64,000 nt of DNA from contig RSEE01000148.1 of the NCBI GenBank assembly GCA_003971905.1, positions 1-64,000 of the forward strand. The letters run 5' to 3'. The notes beneath the pieces were generated by a model. That model saw nothing but the letters and a program-made list of their open reading frames with translations, searched no databases and was not told the origin of the DNA. The position numbers and the translations under genes are program-made. This DNA comes from Moniliella sp. 'wahieum'. Lineage: Eukaryota > Basidiomycota > Moniliellomycetes > Moniliellales > Moniliellaceae. The first letter of the stretch is position 1, and every line of letters starts with the position of its first letter. Positions 10,660-21,840 of this stretch are shown here, one piece after another.

Positions 10660-12415
10660 AAAGTTGCTCTCGTACAATATCGTCGCACACTCGCCAAGGC
10701 GCTCCATGCCTACGCCCCCCACCTCCTCACCTTGGGCCGGTGGATCTATGGTTCCCCCACCCAGCTTTGGGTTGCGTCGGGCGGAAATGAGACCAGCGTC
10801 CTGTCGGCAGAGGGCGTGCGGCAGGGCGACCCCTCGCCCCCTTTTTCTTCTCCATCGCAGTGCGGCCCACGCTAGAGAAGTTGAGCATTGCTCTGCCGCC
10901 GGGGCACCTGGTGATGGCATACTGGACGACATTACCATTTTCGGTCCAGAGCCAGGCATTACCGGCCAAGCTGCGGAGATTTTGGAAGACGACGCGTCAG
11001 GCCTCAAGCTCAACCTGCGCAAGTGCGTCGAGCGGGACCGGGACCAGATCCGGGAGGATGGTCTGCAGGTTCTGGGCACTTGTGTGGGAGGGGTTAGACT
11101 GTCGTCGATCGTGGCTCCGGGCCCAACTGGCCAGTCTGAGGGAGAACATGCCTAAGTTTGATGGCATCACCCGCCAGGGACGCCTCTTACTATGGCGGCT
11201 CAGCACTCAGACCAAGCTGCGCCACCTGCTCCGCACCATGCAGATGGAAGGAGAGCTAGACGAAGTGCTGGCCGAGATCGATGCCTTCATCTGTACGGAG
11301 TTCAGACGGATCCGGGGCGACGAGGATCCCCAAGGTGCCAAGGACGACCACTTCGACATGCTCATGAGCCTGCCTCTCCGGCTAGGAGGATGCGGCAGCC
11401 CGCTTACTCGTATATCGCGCCCCACGCCCGTGCCGCGGCCAACGAGGTCAACGACTATCTTATTACCACTTATGTTGACCGTTCGGGACCGCAAACGGCA
11501 GAGGCCAACGCATTTACGAAGCAACGCCAGCGCTGCCGCGAGATGTGGGAGAAAAGTCGACAGGAGCTGCTCCAGAAGCTGGACGCTGCCGATGGTCGTC
11601 ACGTGGTTGAGCACAGCAACCCGCTGAGCCACAACTGGCTCTCCGCCATTCCGTCCGTCCCATACCTCAGGCTCTCCGACCAGCAGGTCCAGGTTGGTCT
11701 CCAGCTCCGCACGCTGTGCCGCACCACGCGCAGCATGTGCAAGTGCGGTGTCATGTCCTCGCTGGAGCACATCATGTATTGCACTCGCTCCCAGGCCAAG
11801 TTTGGAGCGTTGCATGACGCAGTGCGGGAGCCCATTCTCCAGCTCCTACGCTCCATTCCCGACACCCATGTCCACAACGAACCAATGGTGGAGGACGAGG
11901 ATGGCCGGAGACAGAGGACACAGCGCACTGACTACCGCGTGATGGGACCCGGAGCACTGGGAGGATCAGGAATGGAGGTCGACCACACGCTGCGCGACAC
12001 GGGATCACTGGCAGCGCAGAGCGCGTTCCGGAGGGTGGTGCACGCGAGCACCGCAACCCCCTTGGAACGCCGGGAGAAGGAGCTGCTTCGGATGCTTGAA
12101 CAAGCAGAATGCGAGAAGAACGCCAAGTACCAGGGACGCACTCAAGAGACGTTTTTCCCCCTGGTTTTGACGACGAGAGGATACTACGGCACCAAGACGG
12201 CGAGCAAGTTGTTTGCGCATTGGAAAGTGGCTACTAAGTCTCAGTGGAAATGGTTCCTCGCTCGGATGTCAACCACGTTCCTCCGTGTCCATACGCGCTT
12301 CCTAGGGTACGGGACCGGATGGCATGAGCCGGAGGGTCCTGATATCCTGGCGATCCCCCTGGTTCCTTGACCCTGGTGGCGCCCCTAAGTAACCCCCGCA
12401 AGATGAACGGTTAGG
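10660..12415 (+). mobile_element. 5'-truncated non-LTR-type retroelement (RT plus C-terminal domain)
   Basis: The first recognisable motif is already in the middle of a reverse transcriptase: SAEGVRQGDPS at about 10800-10835, then LDDITIFGP at about 10925-10950, which is the (Y/F)xDD active site. The earlier fingers motifs are missing. At least two frameshifts separate these blocks from the long open stretch 11192-12370. That stretch has a zinc-binding CKCGVMSSLEHIMYC of the kind found downstream of RT in non-LTR elements, and a conserved tail. The stop is at 12370. A 3' end shared with 1870-2066 lies near TTAGG at about 12410. 5' truncation fits target-primed reverse transcription. I cannot name the clade. 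Confidence 0.75.
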
Positions 12416-12685
12416 TTTAGACGTCGTAGCGTTCCCTGTCCCAGCCTTCTTAAGTCTGCCAATGAAATGGAAGTAGACTATACCTTCAAAAAAGGCAATG
12501 GAAAGTGCAATCTGCGCAAGCCGATCTGGAGAAAGTTGCTTTTGCAAATTTAGAACCACAACAGTGGGACTCGCCACACACCCTTTTATATAGCCCTGAA
12601 GAAAATGGGATAAACTAATGTGACGATTCCCACCGGGAAAAAGGAGAGTTGTGACGATATGCTGAACAGCACGATGGGACACTCT

Positions 12686-14351
12686 TTAGGCATCATCCGA
12701 CGATGCGTACTTAGATCGCGCCCGGAGGTATGGACCGATGTGGAAGAATATGAATGGGATGGGGGCCATGGCACAGCAGATGAACGCCATCAGGCTGATG
12801 CCCATTGGGTGTGCATCTTGTGGAACATCTGGGTGCTGAACAAGGGAACTGCCGCGCCGCAGAGAGAACGAGCCAAAGTTTTGGCAGCCAACGCCGAGGC
12901 AGCTTGGCGGGGATAAACATCCACGAGGTACGCATTCGCTGAAATGTAGATGCAGACAAAGGAAAAGCCCATCGGAATCAACGCAACCATCGAACCAGAC
13001 CAATGAACAGGCATACTCATGCGACGATAAACATTGACAAGGGCAGGACCACTGCGCCAATCATCATGAGCGGAAGGCGATCCTCGGGAGTGTTCTTGCG
13101 CTCAAGTCCACGTTGATGGTACCATCTCTCGTGCATGAACACGTACAGGTTGGCAAAAAAAGAACGCCCACCAGGAGGGCGAGGAATACCAGTCCCACCT
13201 GGCCGGCATTAAAGCCGTGGCCCTGGTGTAAACAATGGGCAAAGCAAAGAAGAGGAGGTACACTAGAGCTGCATGGAAAGAGAGATTCAGCAGTCAGCAA
13301 CAATATCGAAAGCAAAGAGAAGGCGTTTACAACAAAACATACAGTACACCAGGCAAATGTAAGCGGAAAAGAGCATAAGCATCGGTTCGCTGATCAGCAT
13401 GAGCGTGGGGATAAACAGAGAGGTCTTGGCAATTTCTTTAAAGGAGCGTTTACCAACACGTTCGTTGGCTGTGGAGTAGCGATCGTCTCCTGTGCGCTTG
13501 CGCAGCATCTTAGCTCGCTTCTTGAGGATGACAGGGGCCAACGTCTCTGGAACGAAGAGTGTGATAATAAAGACAATTCCCGTAAAGGCAAATAGTGTCC
13601 AGTAGATGTACCGCCATGCCTTGGGGCTGTTAGTACTCGTCTTGATAAATCCACCAATCAACGGTCCCAAAGCAGGTGGAACAAATATCACAGACGAAAA
13701 CATGGCCATCGGCACACCCTTCTGATGGGGCCACCATACATCCGACAATGATCCGCCGACGTTGGTCATAGGTGCTGAAGCGGCAAGACCGGCGAGCATA
13801 CGCCCGGAAAGTAGAGTAGCAATGTTATTGGCCAGCGCACATTGCATGTTGAAGATGAAGTAAAGAAAACCACAGAGTATGTACACTGGTTGTCGCCCAA
13901 TCATCTCGGACAGAGAGGCAAACAGCATTGGCCCAAACCCAAATCCGCAAATAAACAGAGTGATCGACAAGTTGACCGCTTCCACCGATACGTGCAATCC
14001 AAGCGCTGCTCCATTCAAGTCACCAGTGGGCATCGAGGAACCAATGGCCACTGTGAAGCACAGTAGCGAGGTGAACATGGTGATACACCATTTCCGGCTA
14101 GCGTTCCAGTTTTTGGGGTTGTCCGGATCGTTGAGACCAAATTCGACCAAGAAAGGATCAGACTGGCCGACCTTCTCCACCTCTTCAATACGGTCGATGT
14201 ATTCTTGGCTGACCAAACTCCGTTCACCATCGTGGTCCATGATCAAGTCAGTGTTTGTTGACGGATGCATGCCGCCTGGCACAGTCTTGATGACCTCATC
14301 AAGGACGAAGGACCGATCGGACTTGACGGACGCAGGGCGCACTTTCTTCAT
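12686..14351 (-). CDS. MFS drug/polyamine-type H+ antiporter (DHA1-like, 12 TM)
   Basis: Proton-coupled exporter of the plasma or vacuolar membrane. From ATG 14351 (MKKVRPASVKSDRSF) it has the family's N-terminal signature DPDNPKNWNASRKW, then helices with SITLFICGFGFGPMLFASLS, SEMIGRQPVYI (motif A region), a variant motif C around PPALGPLIGGF and VPETLAPVILKKRAKMLRKR before the central loop. An intron at 13269-13342 (GTATGT...GCAG) restores AYICLVYSLVYLLFFALPIV. The second half includes TRGHGFNAGQVGL and ends at TAA 12686. Three homopolymer shifts break exon 2: CCC 13221-13223, A7 13155-13161 and CCC 12801-12803 (each restored by a one-base length change). Substrate is unknown. Confidence 0.88.
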
Positions 14352-14664
14352 TGGCAACCATGTTGATCGCAACTAACGTGAATAAGTGGGAGAGGTGGAT
14401 GAGGAAAAAGAGTGGGAAAAGAAAGAAACGGGAGCTAAGCTGAAGGGAAGAGGGGTTTTATTCAGAATATATTGTATACTTGCCAACTAGAATGGCCGCC
14501 GTAGAGACGGTTGCAGGATAATTATGCAGACCTACTGGCTGCCACCAAAGGCCCACAGTGAAAGCAGATCCATTAGGAACTACAGGACTGGGCAAGACTG
14601 ATTGCGGTACCACTCCGCTGCTAATCGCTATAGATGCTGTATGCAGGGTAATGGAGGGCTTCTG

Positions 14665-14788
14665 CTAATCACTAATCTCGAACAACTAATCTCAACTCGC
14701 TAATCTCGAATCGCTAATCTCGACTCGCTAATCTCGACTCGCTAATCTCGAATTGCTAATCTCGACTCGCTAATCTCGAATCGCTAAT
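14665..14788. repeat. Tandem 14-bp array (CTAATCTCGACTCG), about 8 units
   Basis: Units vary between CGACTCG, CGAATCG and CGAATTG in the second half. The 14-bp unit is two 7-bp halves, in line with the period-7 arrays elsewhere. Confidence 0.92.
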
Positions 14789-16051
14789 TTTTGTCCGTGT
14801 CATCGCGGTCCCCACCTACAAGAAAAGCCTTGCTTTTTGTTATGGGGAACCTAAAACGGTACTACCGAAAGGAAGTGCGCCTTTGTTACCCACGGTACCA
14901 CACTTCAGGATGAGCGCGTTAGAGCATGGGATGGCTGATGCACACGCCGTAGGGATTCGATTATCTTCATTGAGGCTGAAATGGGTGTGTGTACAACGTA
15001 TCCGATAGAGGCTGAGAAGTTCCTGTTGGAATAGATAAGTAACATCATCATACGTGACAGAGCAGGCTCTATGATGAGATGTCAGGACTCGCAAGGCTGG
15101 GGAGGCGCAGAAAGAGCCGAGGCCACTCAGCATGTGTTCGTTGTAAACGGCGGAGATCGCAGAGAGTGCGATTACTGGGGCTGGCGGCGATTGCGCACTA
15201 ATGGATGAAGTACAGGTGAAACAGGAACTGCGTTGGGAACGGGCTACTACAAAGGTCTCAATTGGTCAATCATTATCCAAGAATTGATTGATGTACAAGG
15301 AAGGGAAGATACGGAAAACGGACATGAAACGGAATGCGCGCCTTAGCCCACCCGTCCTCAGGGTCAACGGGATCAATGTAAGGAGATACGAGACAGCCCA
15401 GGGGGGCAGATAAGGTGAATAAGGACAACCCAGCTGAAGGCAATCTTCTCAACGGCAATGATCTCGCACAAAACCGACGAGCATGTGGTTAAACAGGCGA
15501 GGTGATGCAGGGTGCACGGAAACGTACCAGGTCGCAATATGTCTCTTTGCCCACTGTGTGAAGGCACTTTTCCGTTTCATATGGGTCTGAGTGATAAGCA
15601 ATATGCTGTTTCATTACATTCATCTAACTGCATCAACCGATTCATTATCGTCCTGACTAATAGTGGCTTCTCATGAAGCATCCCACATCTCAAAAGCCTC
15701 TTGGATTCGACCAAGAACGCCTCAGCCCCGATCGACTATAGCCCCCCCTCCAACGCTGAAAGCCGCAGCATCATTCACGGGTATGTAGTAGTGGGCGGCG
15801 GGTGTGTCTGCAAAAATTTCGCTACGCCATGGTAGGAACCCACAGGTCTTGGCCGATTGGGACGCTGCGCCACAGAGGAGACCCGTCGCATGATGCGGGT
15901 GTGCACGTCGAGGCTACAAGTCGTCTTTAGATGGAGTGGCGAATACATACATGACACGTCGTACTTTCTGCAGCTACAGGGAAGCACGGATGTTTTACAG
16001 ATGTGCTATGTTCACAACTCACTGTACACGCCTCGAACTGGCTCTCCCAGT

Positions 16052-16240
16052 CGCTTTTCGGCAGCACATATCAATTCCGGAATTTACGGTGATACGATTC
16101 GGCTCAGGCCAGTAACGCCGGTAAATATTAATGTTATCGCCGGCGACTAACACCGGTCACATCTCTTAACGCCTGACTGGCCTGAGGCCTGGGGCCTGAG
16201 GCCTAAATCTTGAATGCGCATCGAGATAGTGAGCAGATTG
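16052..16240. repeat. Dispersed direct repeat, copy 1
   Basis: Shares GGCAGCACATATCAATTCCG (with one change), AATTTACGG, TCAGGCCAGTAACGCCGGTAA, TCACATCTC and GCCTGACT, in the same order and orientation, with 18817-18975. The two copies lie on either side of the alcohol dehydrogenase gene. No coding or LTR features are seen; it may be a remnant of a non-coding element. Confidence 0.8.
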
Positions 16241-16894
16241 GATCTGCCCGAAGAGTCCATGGACTTGTCCGAGAATATTATCATGGTTATCTTGATCTCC
16301 ACACCGTCACCGAATGGCTAAGCTCGCTCCAATTTCCAATTCTGCATCCTGTGTGTCTCTCGCTCTTCCTTCCCTTTTGCTTCTGAAGTTCGATTCTCAA
16401 CCAGTGGCAAGTTGAGAGGTGGAAGAACCTCTCCCTGGGGCGCCGACCATGCTCATCCATTCCCACTCCCGCTATGTGCATCCGGTTCAGAAACGAACAG
16501 GAAGGAAAAGCCATCACAGGGTCCTGACCTGTGCTGGCCCTTCCACTGGTCTCGTGAGAACGTTTGCACAAGCAAGCGGCACACACGCCCTATGACCGGG
16601 CCTGCGATATAGGCGCAGCGCTTCTCTGTCCCAGCCTAAAAAACTGTGTAAATGATATGAATGCATGGATGCAGTATAAATTCTATACACTAAACCCCGT
16701 CACATGTGACGGCCCCAAACAGCCCCGCGCCGCTGAAAGGGCACCTTCCATAGTACGATTCCCCTCTAATTCTAGTAGGAGCGCCCATGGCTTCATAAAA
16801 GACGTATTTAGACGAGTTACTATAGGCGCCTCTACGGGAAAAGTTGCATAGGGTTAAGTGTATATGCGCCAATTCTGCCTCATTTCTTCATCGA

Positions 16895-18083
16895 CTACTT
16901 GTCCACATCCACCACAGCGCGCCCGACCACATTCCCGGCCGCCATGGCAGCATACACGTCATTCAGCTCTGATAGGCCTTTGAGCGCATAGCGAACCGTC
17001 ACCTTCCCTCGCGCAGCAAGGCGGAGTGCATCGAGAGTATCCTGCCGACTACCCACCGCCGAGCCAACAATCTTCTTGCCCATCATCACGGTCATATTCA
17101 CATCCGCCTTGACCATCGTTGTCCCCGCCGGGACACCAAGAATCACCATCGTTCCTCGCGGGCGGAGGTAATCGAACGCCTGCGCGAATGCCATCTCCGA
17201 GCCAACAGACACCGCAGCGGCGTGCACCCATACCACCCGTTATGGTCTGAACCTCCGCGACCACATCCTTGGTCTGCTGGAAATCAATCCAGGCTTCCGC
17301 ACCTAGTTCCTTGCATAGCGCCTCCTTCTCACCCCCAGTGTCAATCGAAATCACGCGGTAGCCAGCTACAGCGGCATACTGAATCGCCAGGTGGCCCAGT
17401 CCCCCACCGCGCCAGGGATAGCGACCCCAACATCCCGACTGTAGCTGGGCTTCCTTCAGTCCACGGAAGACGGTCACCCCGGCACAGAGGATGGGAGCAG
17501 CTTCAAGCAGGCTAATGTCGTCCGGGATGGCAATAAGGCACTTGGCCGGGGCAACGACGTATTGTTGGAAAGTACCGTCGACGGTGTACCCCGAAGCCTG
17601 CTGGTTTGGGCAGTACGCCTCCAGTGTTCCTTCGCGGCAATAATCGCAATTGAGGCATATCGAGGCGAGCCACCGGATTCCCACCCTCTCTCCTTTCTTG
17701 ACCCAATCTCCGGCTCCAGAGGACAACTTCACCACCACCCCAGTGCCTTCGTGCCCCCCGACCATCGGCTCGCCTGTCGCCTGCAGACGGTTGGGATAAG
17801 GCCAATCGCCATTCTTGCGTGCAAGTCCCTGTGCTTCTTTCGTCAGCGAACTCTGGTATGAAAATGGCAAGGGACCTGGTGATGCGAAGGGAATGGGAGC
17901 CGGAACGTACGTCTGGCATACGCCCGAGTAGAGGATGCGCACCAGGCACTCTCCCTCCTTGAGCACAATAGTGGACGGGTCATAGGTCTGCAACTTAACC
18001 GGACCGCCGACCGTATCGAAGACACCACGGATGGCCGTGGTGGGGACGGTCAGGTCTTGCTCGCGTGGGTCGCGGAAACACAT
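16895..18083 (-). CDS. Zinc-dependent alcohol dehydrogenase (medium-chain, Adh1/AdhP type)
   Basis: Interconverts alcohols and aldehydes with NAD(P). The start at ATG 18083 (MCFRDPREQDLTVPTTAIRG) is preferred over 18155 because a TATA box lies at 18141-18147. GVCQT gives the first zinc Cys, and an intron at 17829-17910 (GTACGT...ACAG) follows. GGHEGTGVV carries the His-Glu zinc pair, CLNCDYCREGTLEAYC the structural-zinc cysteines, and the Rossmann loop GAGGGLGH is recoverable near 17405. The remainder (SVGSEMAFAQAFDYLRPRGT, AARGKVTVRYAL) ends at TAG 16895. Shifts are at about 17228, CCCC 17425-17428 (one extra), CC about 17407 (one missing) and about 17826. The two around the Rossmann loop compensate each other. 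The family is clear; the physiological substrate is not. Confidence 0.88.
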
Positions 18084-18140
18084 GGTTGCAGAATTGTGTG
18101 GTGCTGGCTGAGAGCAAAACTGCTGCAGAAGCTTCCCCCT

Positions 18141-18147
18141 TATATAT
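18141..18147 (-). promoter_or_regulatory. TATA box of the alcohol dehydrogenase gene
   Basis: Minus-strand TATATAA, about 60 bp upstream of ATG 18083. It favours that start over the in-frame ATG at 18155, which lies upstream of the box. Confidence 0.55.
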
Positions 18148-19130
18148 GCCATCATCTCACCGCCTTCGGCTGAGCCGGCGGGCTCGTCGGGGAGATCTGT
18201 GCGGTGGTATAATGTCGTCTGACCCGTGCTATAGATAGATAGTTCCTATAGAGGCCCCTTATCGGAGACGCTTCACAGTCGGCTCAGACACAGATAAGCG
18301 GTCAGGTGGCTGCAATCATACTGAACACGCTCTCGTTGACCCAAAAGGAGATGATCGATTCTTGACGATCACATGTGAATCGCGGGACGGCCTAAGCAGT
18401 TACATGTAAGGCTTACTATACACCACGTAACAACAGCTACTGATGGCTGTCCGCATGTCTTCGCGTTTCTACGATCCAGGGAGATCAAGCCGATCAAGCA
18501 TTTCCGGATTGGGACGTCATCACGCACTGTGCTTCGTATACCTGGTGTGCAGTAGGTGGTTCCTTCTGATAACTCACAATCAGGCAACTGTGGAACTAGA
18601 CCTGGCAAGCAAAATGTGAACCAATTCATCGGCTACACCGCTTGAGGGGGATATGGTCGATAGGGCTGGTGCCGAAGAAAAGAAGGGTCAACGCGCGCGA
18701 TAGACGGACATCAAACGGAAGAATGCGTCTGGACCCCTTGCGATTATAATGGGACGCCCGGTATATCTACATGTGTAGGATGTTCCCAATTATTGGCATA
18801 TACCCGTCAAGGAGGCTCTCAGTTCCTTCGGCGGCACATATCAACTCCGGAATTTACGGCGATAAGATTAGGGTCAGGCCAGTAACGCCGGTAAAGGTTA
18901 CTGCAATCACCGTTTAACCGCGTTCACATCTCCGCGCGCCTGACTCGCTTGAATATTGAACGCTCATTGAGATTATGACCGTATTGGCCCTCACGCTCAG
19001 AAGTGGACCGGTCATGACCGAGATCAACAGATATGAATTCGAGATGCGGAAAACCCTTATCATCTGAAGTTGGAAGTCACTACTATTATGCAGCAGCTGA
19101 ACCGCGAGCAATATGGGTTGCAGTGCATGA
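18148..19130. other. Intergenic stretch with dispersed repeat copy 2
   Basis: No gene recognised apart from the repeat at 18817-18975. Confidence 0.55.
18817..18975. repeat. Dispersed direct repeat, copy 2
   Basis: Aligns with 16052-16240 (see that entry). Divergence is mainly substitutions plus a deletion of the GCCTGAG heptamer tract present in copy 1. Confidence 0.8.
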
Positions 19131-19365
19131 TGCAGACAGCGCCATGATGCATGCAACCACACCTGGCGCTGCTCTATCCAACTGTCCCCTGTGTCCTGCC
19201 CTAACGGGCTCCTCTCTTGGAATCGATCCATCACTTTTTCTATCTCTCATCCCTTTTTCTATCTCTAACAGTTGTTCTCGTTCTTTCTCTCTCATCACCT
19301 TTTCTCTCTCTTTCTGTCTTTCTGTAGACATCGTTCTCTTTCACAGTGTACTTCGAAAACTAACA
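19131..19365 (+). mobile_element. Solo LTR related to the copia element, diverged
   Basis: In plus orientation it shares AGCGCCATGATGCATGCA-like sequence, GCTGCTCTATCC, CCTGCCCTAACGGGCTCCTC, TCTTGG and GATCCATCAC with the minus-strand LTR of 4067-8904. It ends CTAACA. It is longer because of a pyrimidine-rich insertion of CTCTC/TTTCT type. No internal element sequence follows and no target duplication is evident, so it is an old solo LTR of a sister family. Confidence 0.75.
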
Positions 19366-19417
19366 GGGAATCGCCCGCTTTGGGTGCTGGGCCACCGTCG
19401 CCACCGTAGTCACCATT

Positions 19418-19452
19418 CCACCGTCCACCGTCCACCGTTCATCGTTCCACGC
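19418..19452. repeat. Tandem heptamer (CCACCGT)n
   Basis: Three good units plus degenerate TCATCGT and TCCACGC units; looser CCACCGT copies occur just upstream from 19392. Confidence 0.8.
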
Positions 19453-19509
19453 TGGAGAGCATATCACTACGCTGACAGGACGAACAGAGGGCTATGATGT
19501 CACGTTACG

Positions 19510-20270
19510 TAACGGAAACCCGTCTCCTTTTTTTATAGCCACAAGGCCAACCCACAACCTCGGTTCGGGCACCGCCTTCGGCAACACCACCTGCCGCACT
19601 CATCCTACCCATAGCGTGGTACCGCCGGGCACCCCTCTTGCCAATGCGACGGACAGTACCCGCGTCGAGGCGGAGTTGGACGAAGTCGACTTGGCTGCTT
19701 TGATCAACATTCAACATTCAGACCCGACGTTGGCGCAGGTCTATCCGGGTGGGCCCAGCCCTCCTGCGCGCGGCTCTTGAATGCGACCGCTTCGTTGATT
19801 TTCTCACCGCCCTCACCAAGGGCATCTACCACGGCACTGCTCCGGGCCATGCGCTCCTGTTCACGCAGGGCGTCACGCGCACCAGCAGGGGGCCAGTGGG
19901 AGCCCATGCGTGCCCCAGCCTGCGCTCGCTGGCTCCCCGGCTTGACGCGGCCAAGAAGCGGCGCCGCGTACGCCTATCTTCCTCCTCGTCCCCATCGCCA
20001 CGCCGTCTGCGCCCGTGCCTGAGGCCTGGCTCATCGCTCCCATCCGCGTGGCTCTTGCTGTGGCGTACGCACCAAACCCACACCACACACTTCACGCTCA
20101 GAAGGAGCGCGTGCATTGCATCGCCCCGCTCGTCGGTACGGTTGGTTTCACTTCGCCCTCCCGCCGGCCCAAGGCAGCTGCCCTCCGCTGTCCCTGAGCG
20201 CTCCTCTGCGTCGTGGGGAATCGGTCAATTGCCCTGCGTGGGTTGCGCGTGGGCAGCCCCCGGCGGCACT
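19510..20270 (+). CDS. Weak hypothetical coding region, unrecognised
   Basis: One frame from about 19530 reads naturally for some 65 codons (for example VEAELDEVDLAALINIQHSD) and then, after a one-base shift at about 19745, continues VGPALLRAALECDRFVDFLT and FLTALTKGIYHGTAPG. Codon third positions are GC-rich in both parts. No start codon is convincing and no family is recognised. The opposite strand is also open here, so the direction is uncertain. It may be a fragment of a gene whose remainder has been lost into the repeat-rich stretch to the right. Confidence 0.25.
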
Positions 20271-20281
20271 AGGACGGGAGT

Positions 20282-20326
20282 GAGTACTGAGTACTGAGTA
20301 CTGAGTACTGAGTACTACTACTGAGT
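20282..20326. repeat. Tandem heptamer (GAGTACT)5
   Basis: Five essentially perfect 7-bp units followed by a partial CTACTACTGAG tail. The same GAGTACT word recurs near 56295. Confidence 0.95.
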
Positions 20327-20470
20327 CGCTGGCGGTGGTCCCTTCAGTTGGTTGCATTTCCCATGTACAATCGGCACTCCACTTGCTGGCATCCCCATGT
20401 GTCTCTAGGGTCTTGGCTCGGGTCGGTGTACCATGTACCCCCCCATCGAGCAAATCGCGAATCGCAAATT

Positions 20471-20500
20471 GGGACGTGGGACGTGGGAAGTGGGAATCGC
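20471..20500. repeat. Tandem heptamer (GGGACGT)n
   Basis: GGGACGT twice, then GGGAAGT and GGGAATC, all in 7-bp register. Confidence 0.85.
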
Positions 20501-20667
20501 GGTATTTGCCCAACCAAGTACGACAGACCCGGTCCGACGAGTCGATGAAGCTGGAGGGTGGGTGGACGTTGTGCGGGACGCTTGAAACGTGCCTCGCCAA
20601 CGCACACACAACGCACGTCTACCGTCCGCCCGCGTCTACTGCGTTGATACGGCTGCTGCGTACAGAC

Positions 20668-20788
20668 GACTGACGGCTGATGACTGACGACTGACGACTG
20701 ACGACTGGCGACTGACGACCGGCGACTGACGACTGACGACTGACGACCGACCACTGACGACCGGCGACTGACGACTGAAGGCTGACGT
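20668..20788. repeat. Tandem heptamer (GACTGAC)n, about 17 units
   Basis: The longest period-7 array of the window, with variants GACTGGC, GACCGGC, GACCGAC and GGCTGAC. It lies immediately left of a small minus-strand coding candidate at 20791-21400. Confidence 0.95.
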
Positions 20789-20790
20789 TT

Positions 20791-21400
20791 TCACGATTGT
20801 GCATGCAGAAGGAAATGCCTTTGAGGGGTGACGGGGGGCAGTCGCATCACGACCAAGCAAACAAGAAGCAGCATGGCAACCAGCTCGCCCCAATGTAGGC
20901 TTACCCTGGAGCATGGGAAGCACCCATGTCCACGCAGGCAAGATGGATGGAAATGAGGAATGAGGAATGAGGAATGAGGAATGAGGAATGGGGGTTGTGC
21001 CTCCTTGGAGAGGTAGGGGTATTTTGAAGGGGGGAGAGCAAGCAAGCGAGAGGCAGGGGAAGAAGAAAGAAACCCGTCAACGCCCCCACCAAGTACCGCA
21101 GGAGCAAGTCAGTACAGTACGGTAGCTCTGCTCATCCACTTCTTCCTCGGCAATGGGCGCCTGGCGCGGGGGCGCGACGGCCCACTTGGCGCTGGGCAGG
21201 ACAACTTCCTGAATGGGAACCGTGCCCAGGACCGCGGCCAGAGCCGCGAGGAAGATGAAGTCGATGAGCAGAAGACAGAGAGGAGCGAGTAGGTGTCCGC
21301 GCCAAATGCAGTCTGTGGCAGCAGGGACAGCAAAAGGTGCCAAGCAAATCTCATTCACGACGTCCCGAATGGGGGAAACGGTCGAGAGGGTGGTGTCCAA
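20791..21400 (-). CDS. Possible small membrane protein, unrecognised
   Basis: On the minus strand 21400-21110 encodes a hydrophobic stretch (APLCLLLIDFIFLAALAAVL), and 20900-20791 a second one (LHWGELVAMLLLVCLVVMRL) ending at a stop at 20791. A GTACTTGG...CCAG interval (about 20900-21100) could be an intron joining them; it contains the heptamer array 20950-20992. The helix spacing is reminiscent of MARVEL-type four-helix proteins, but no signature residue confirms this and no start codon is convincing. Confidence 0.3.
20950..20992. repeat. Tandem heptamer (GAATGAG)5
   Basis: Five 7-bp units, the first with one change (GAAATGAG). Confidence 0.93.
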
Positions 21401-21571
21401 GCGCGGCTGGAGAATGGCACGTGCGGATCATCGATCACTGAGCGATTACTACCAAAGAAACGCACGGGCCTCAGCGCCTCATGCTTCAGTACTAGTCCCC
21501 CCGCACAGCGTAGCCCCACGCAGGGGGCAGTGAGGCCTGAGGGCGCTCAATTTCCCGTGCCATATATACCG

Positions 21572-21598
21572 GTTACCAGTTACTAGTTACTAGTTATC
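21572..21598. repeat. Tandem heptamer (GTTACTA)n
   Basis: GTTACCA, GTTACTA, GTTACTA and GTTATCC in consecutive 7-bp register. Confidence 0.88.
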
Positions 21599-21781
21599 CG
21601 ACACGGACGCCATGCGAGCCCCTCAGGCCTCACCGCGGGGGGCCAGTCGCTCGGCGCGTATCCCAACAGCCGAGGCCCTCGGTAGGATCAGTGACCGATC
21701 AGCGGCACGCCAAGAAGAGCGCAGCCCCCAAGCGCGTTTGCGGAGGCGAGTCGATCCGCGTCAGCGCTCCCTCGCTCTTCT

Positions 21782-21805
21782 CACTAGTCACTAGTCACTA
21801 GTCAT
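21782..21805. repeat. Tandem heptamer (CTAGTCA)3
   Basis: Three perfect 7-bp units; related in sequence to the array at 21572 (shared CTAGT). Confidence 0.9.
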
Positions 21806-21840
21806 ACATCCACCCAATCCCATGGAGTTCCCTCAGGCCT

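Larger units (their letters stand above)
14352..16894. other. 2.5-kb intergenic stretch
   Basis: No gene is recognised. It holds the 14-bp array at 14665-14788, a copy of a dispersed repeat at 16052-16240 and a short heptamer array at 16171-16207. Confidence 0.6.

Noticed and set aside
12400..12420. Telomere repeat (GGTTAGGTTTAG)
   Set aside because: Only one imperfect unit pair, internal to the window and at the end of a retroelement; not a telomere array.
14665..14788. CRISPR-like array of short repeats
   Set aside because: Units are directly contiguous 14-mers with no spacers, in a eukaryotic genome.
20668..20788. Apparent open frame on the minus strand with Ser-Arg-Gln/Ser-Val-Val repeats
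   Set aside because: It is a translation of the GACTGAC heptamer array; period 7 does not preserve a frame, and the openness only reflects lack of stop words in the repeat.
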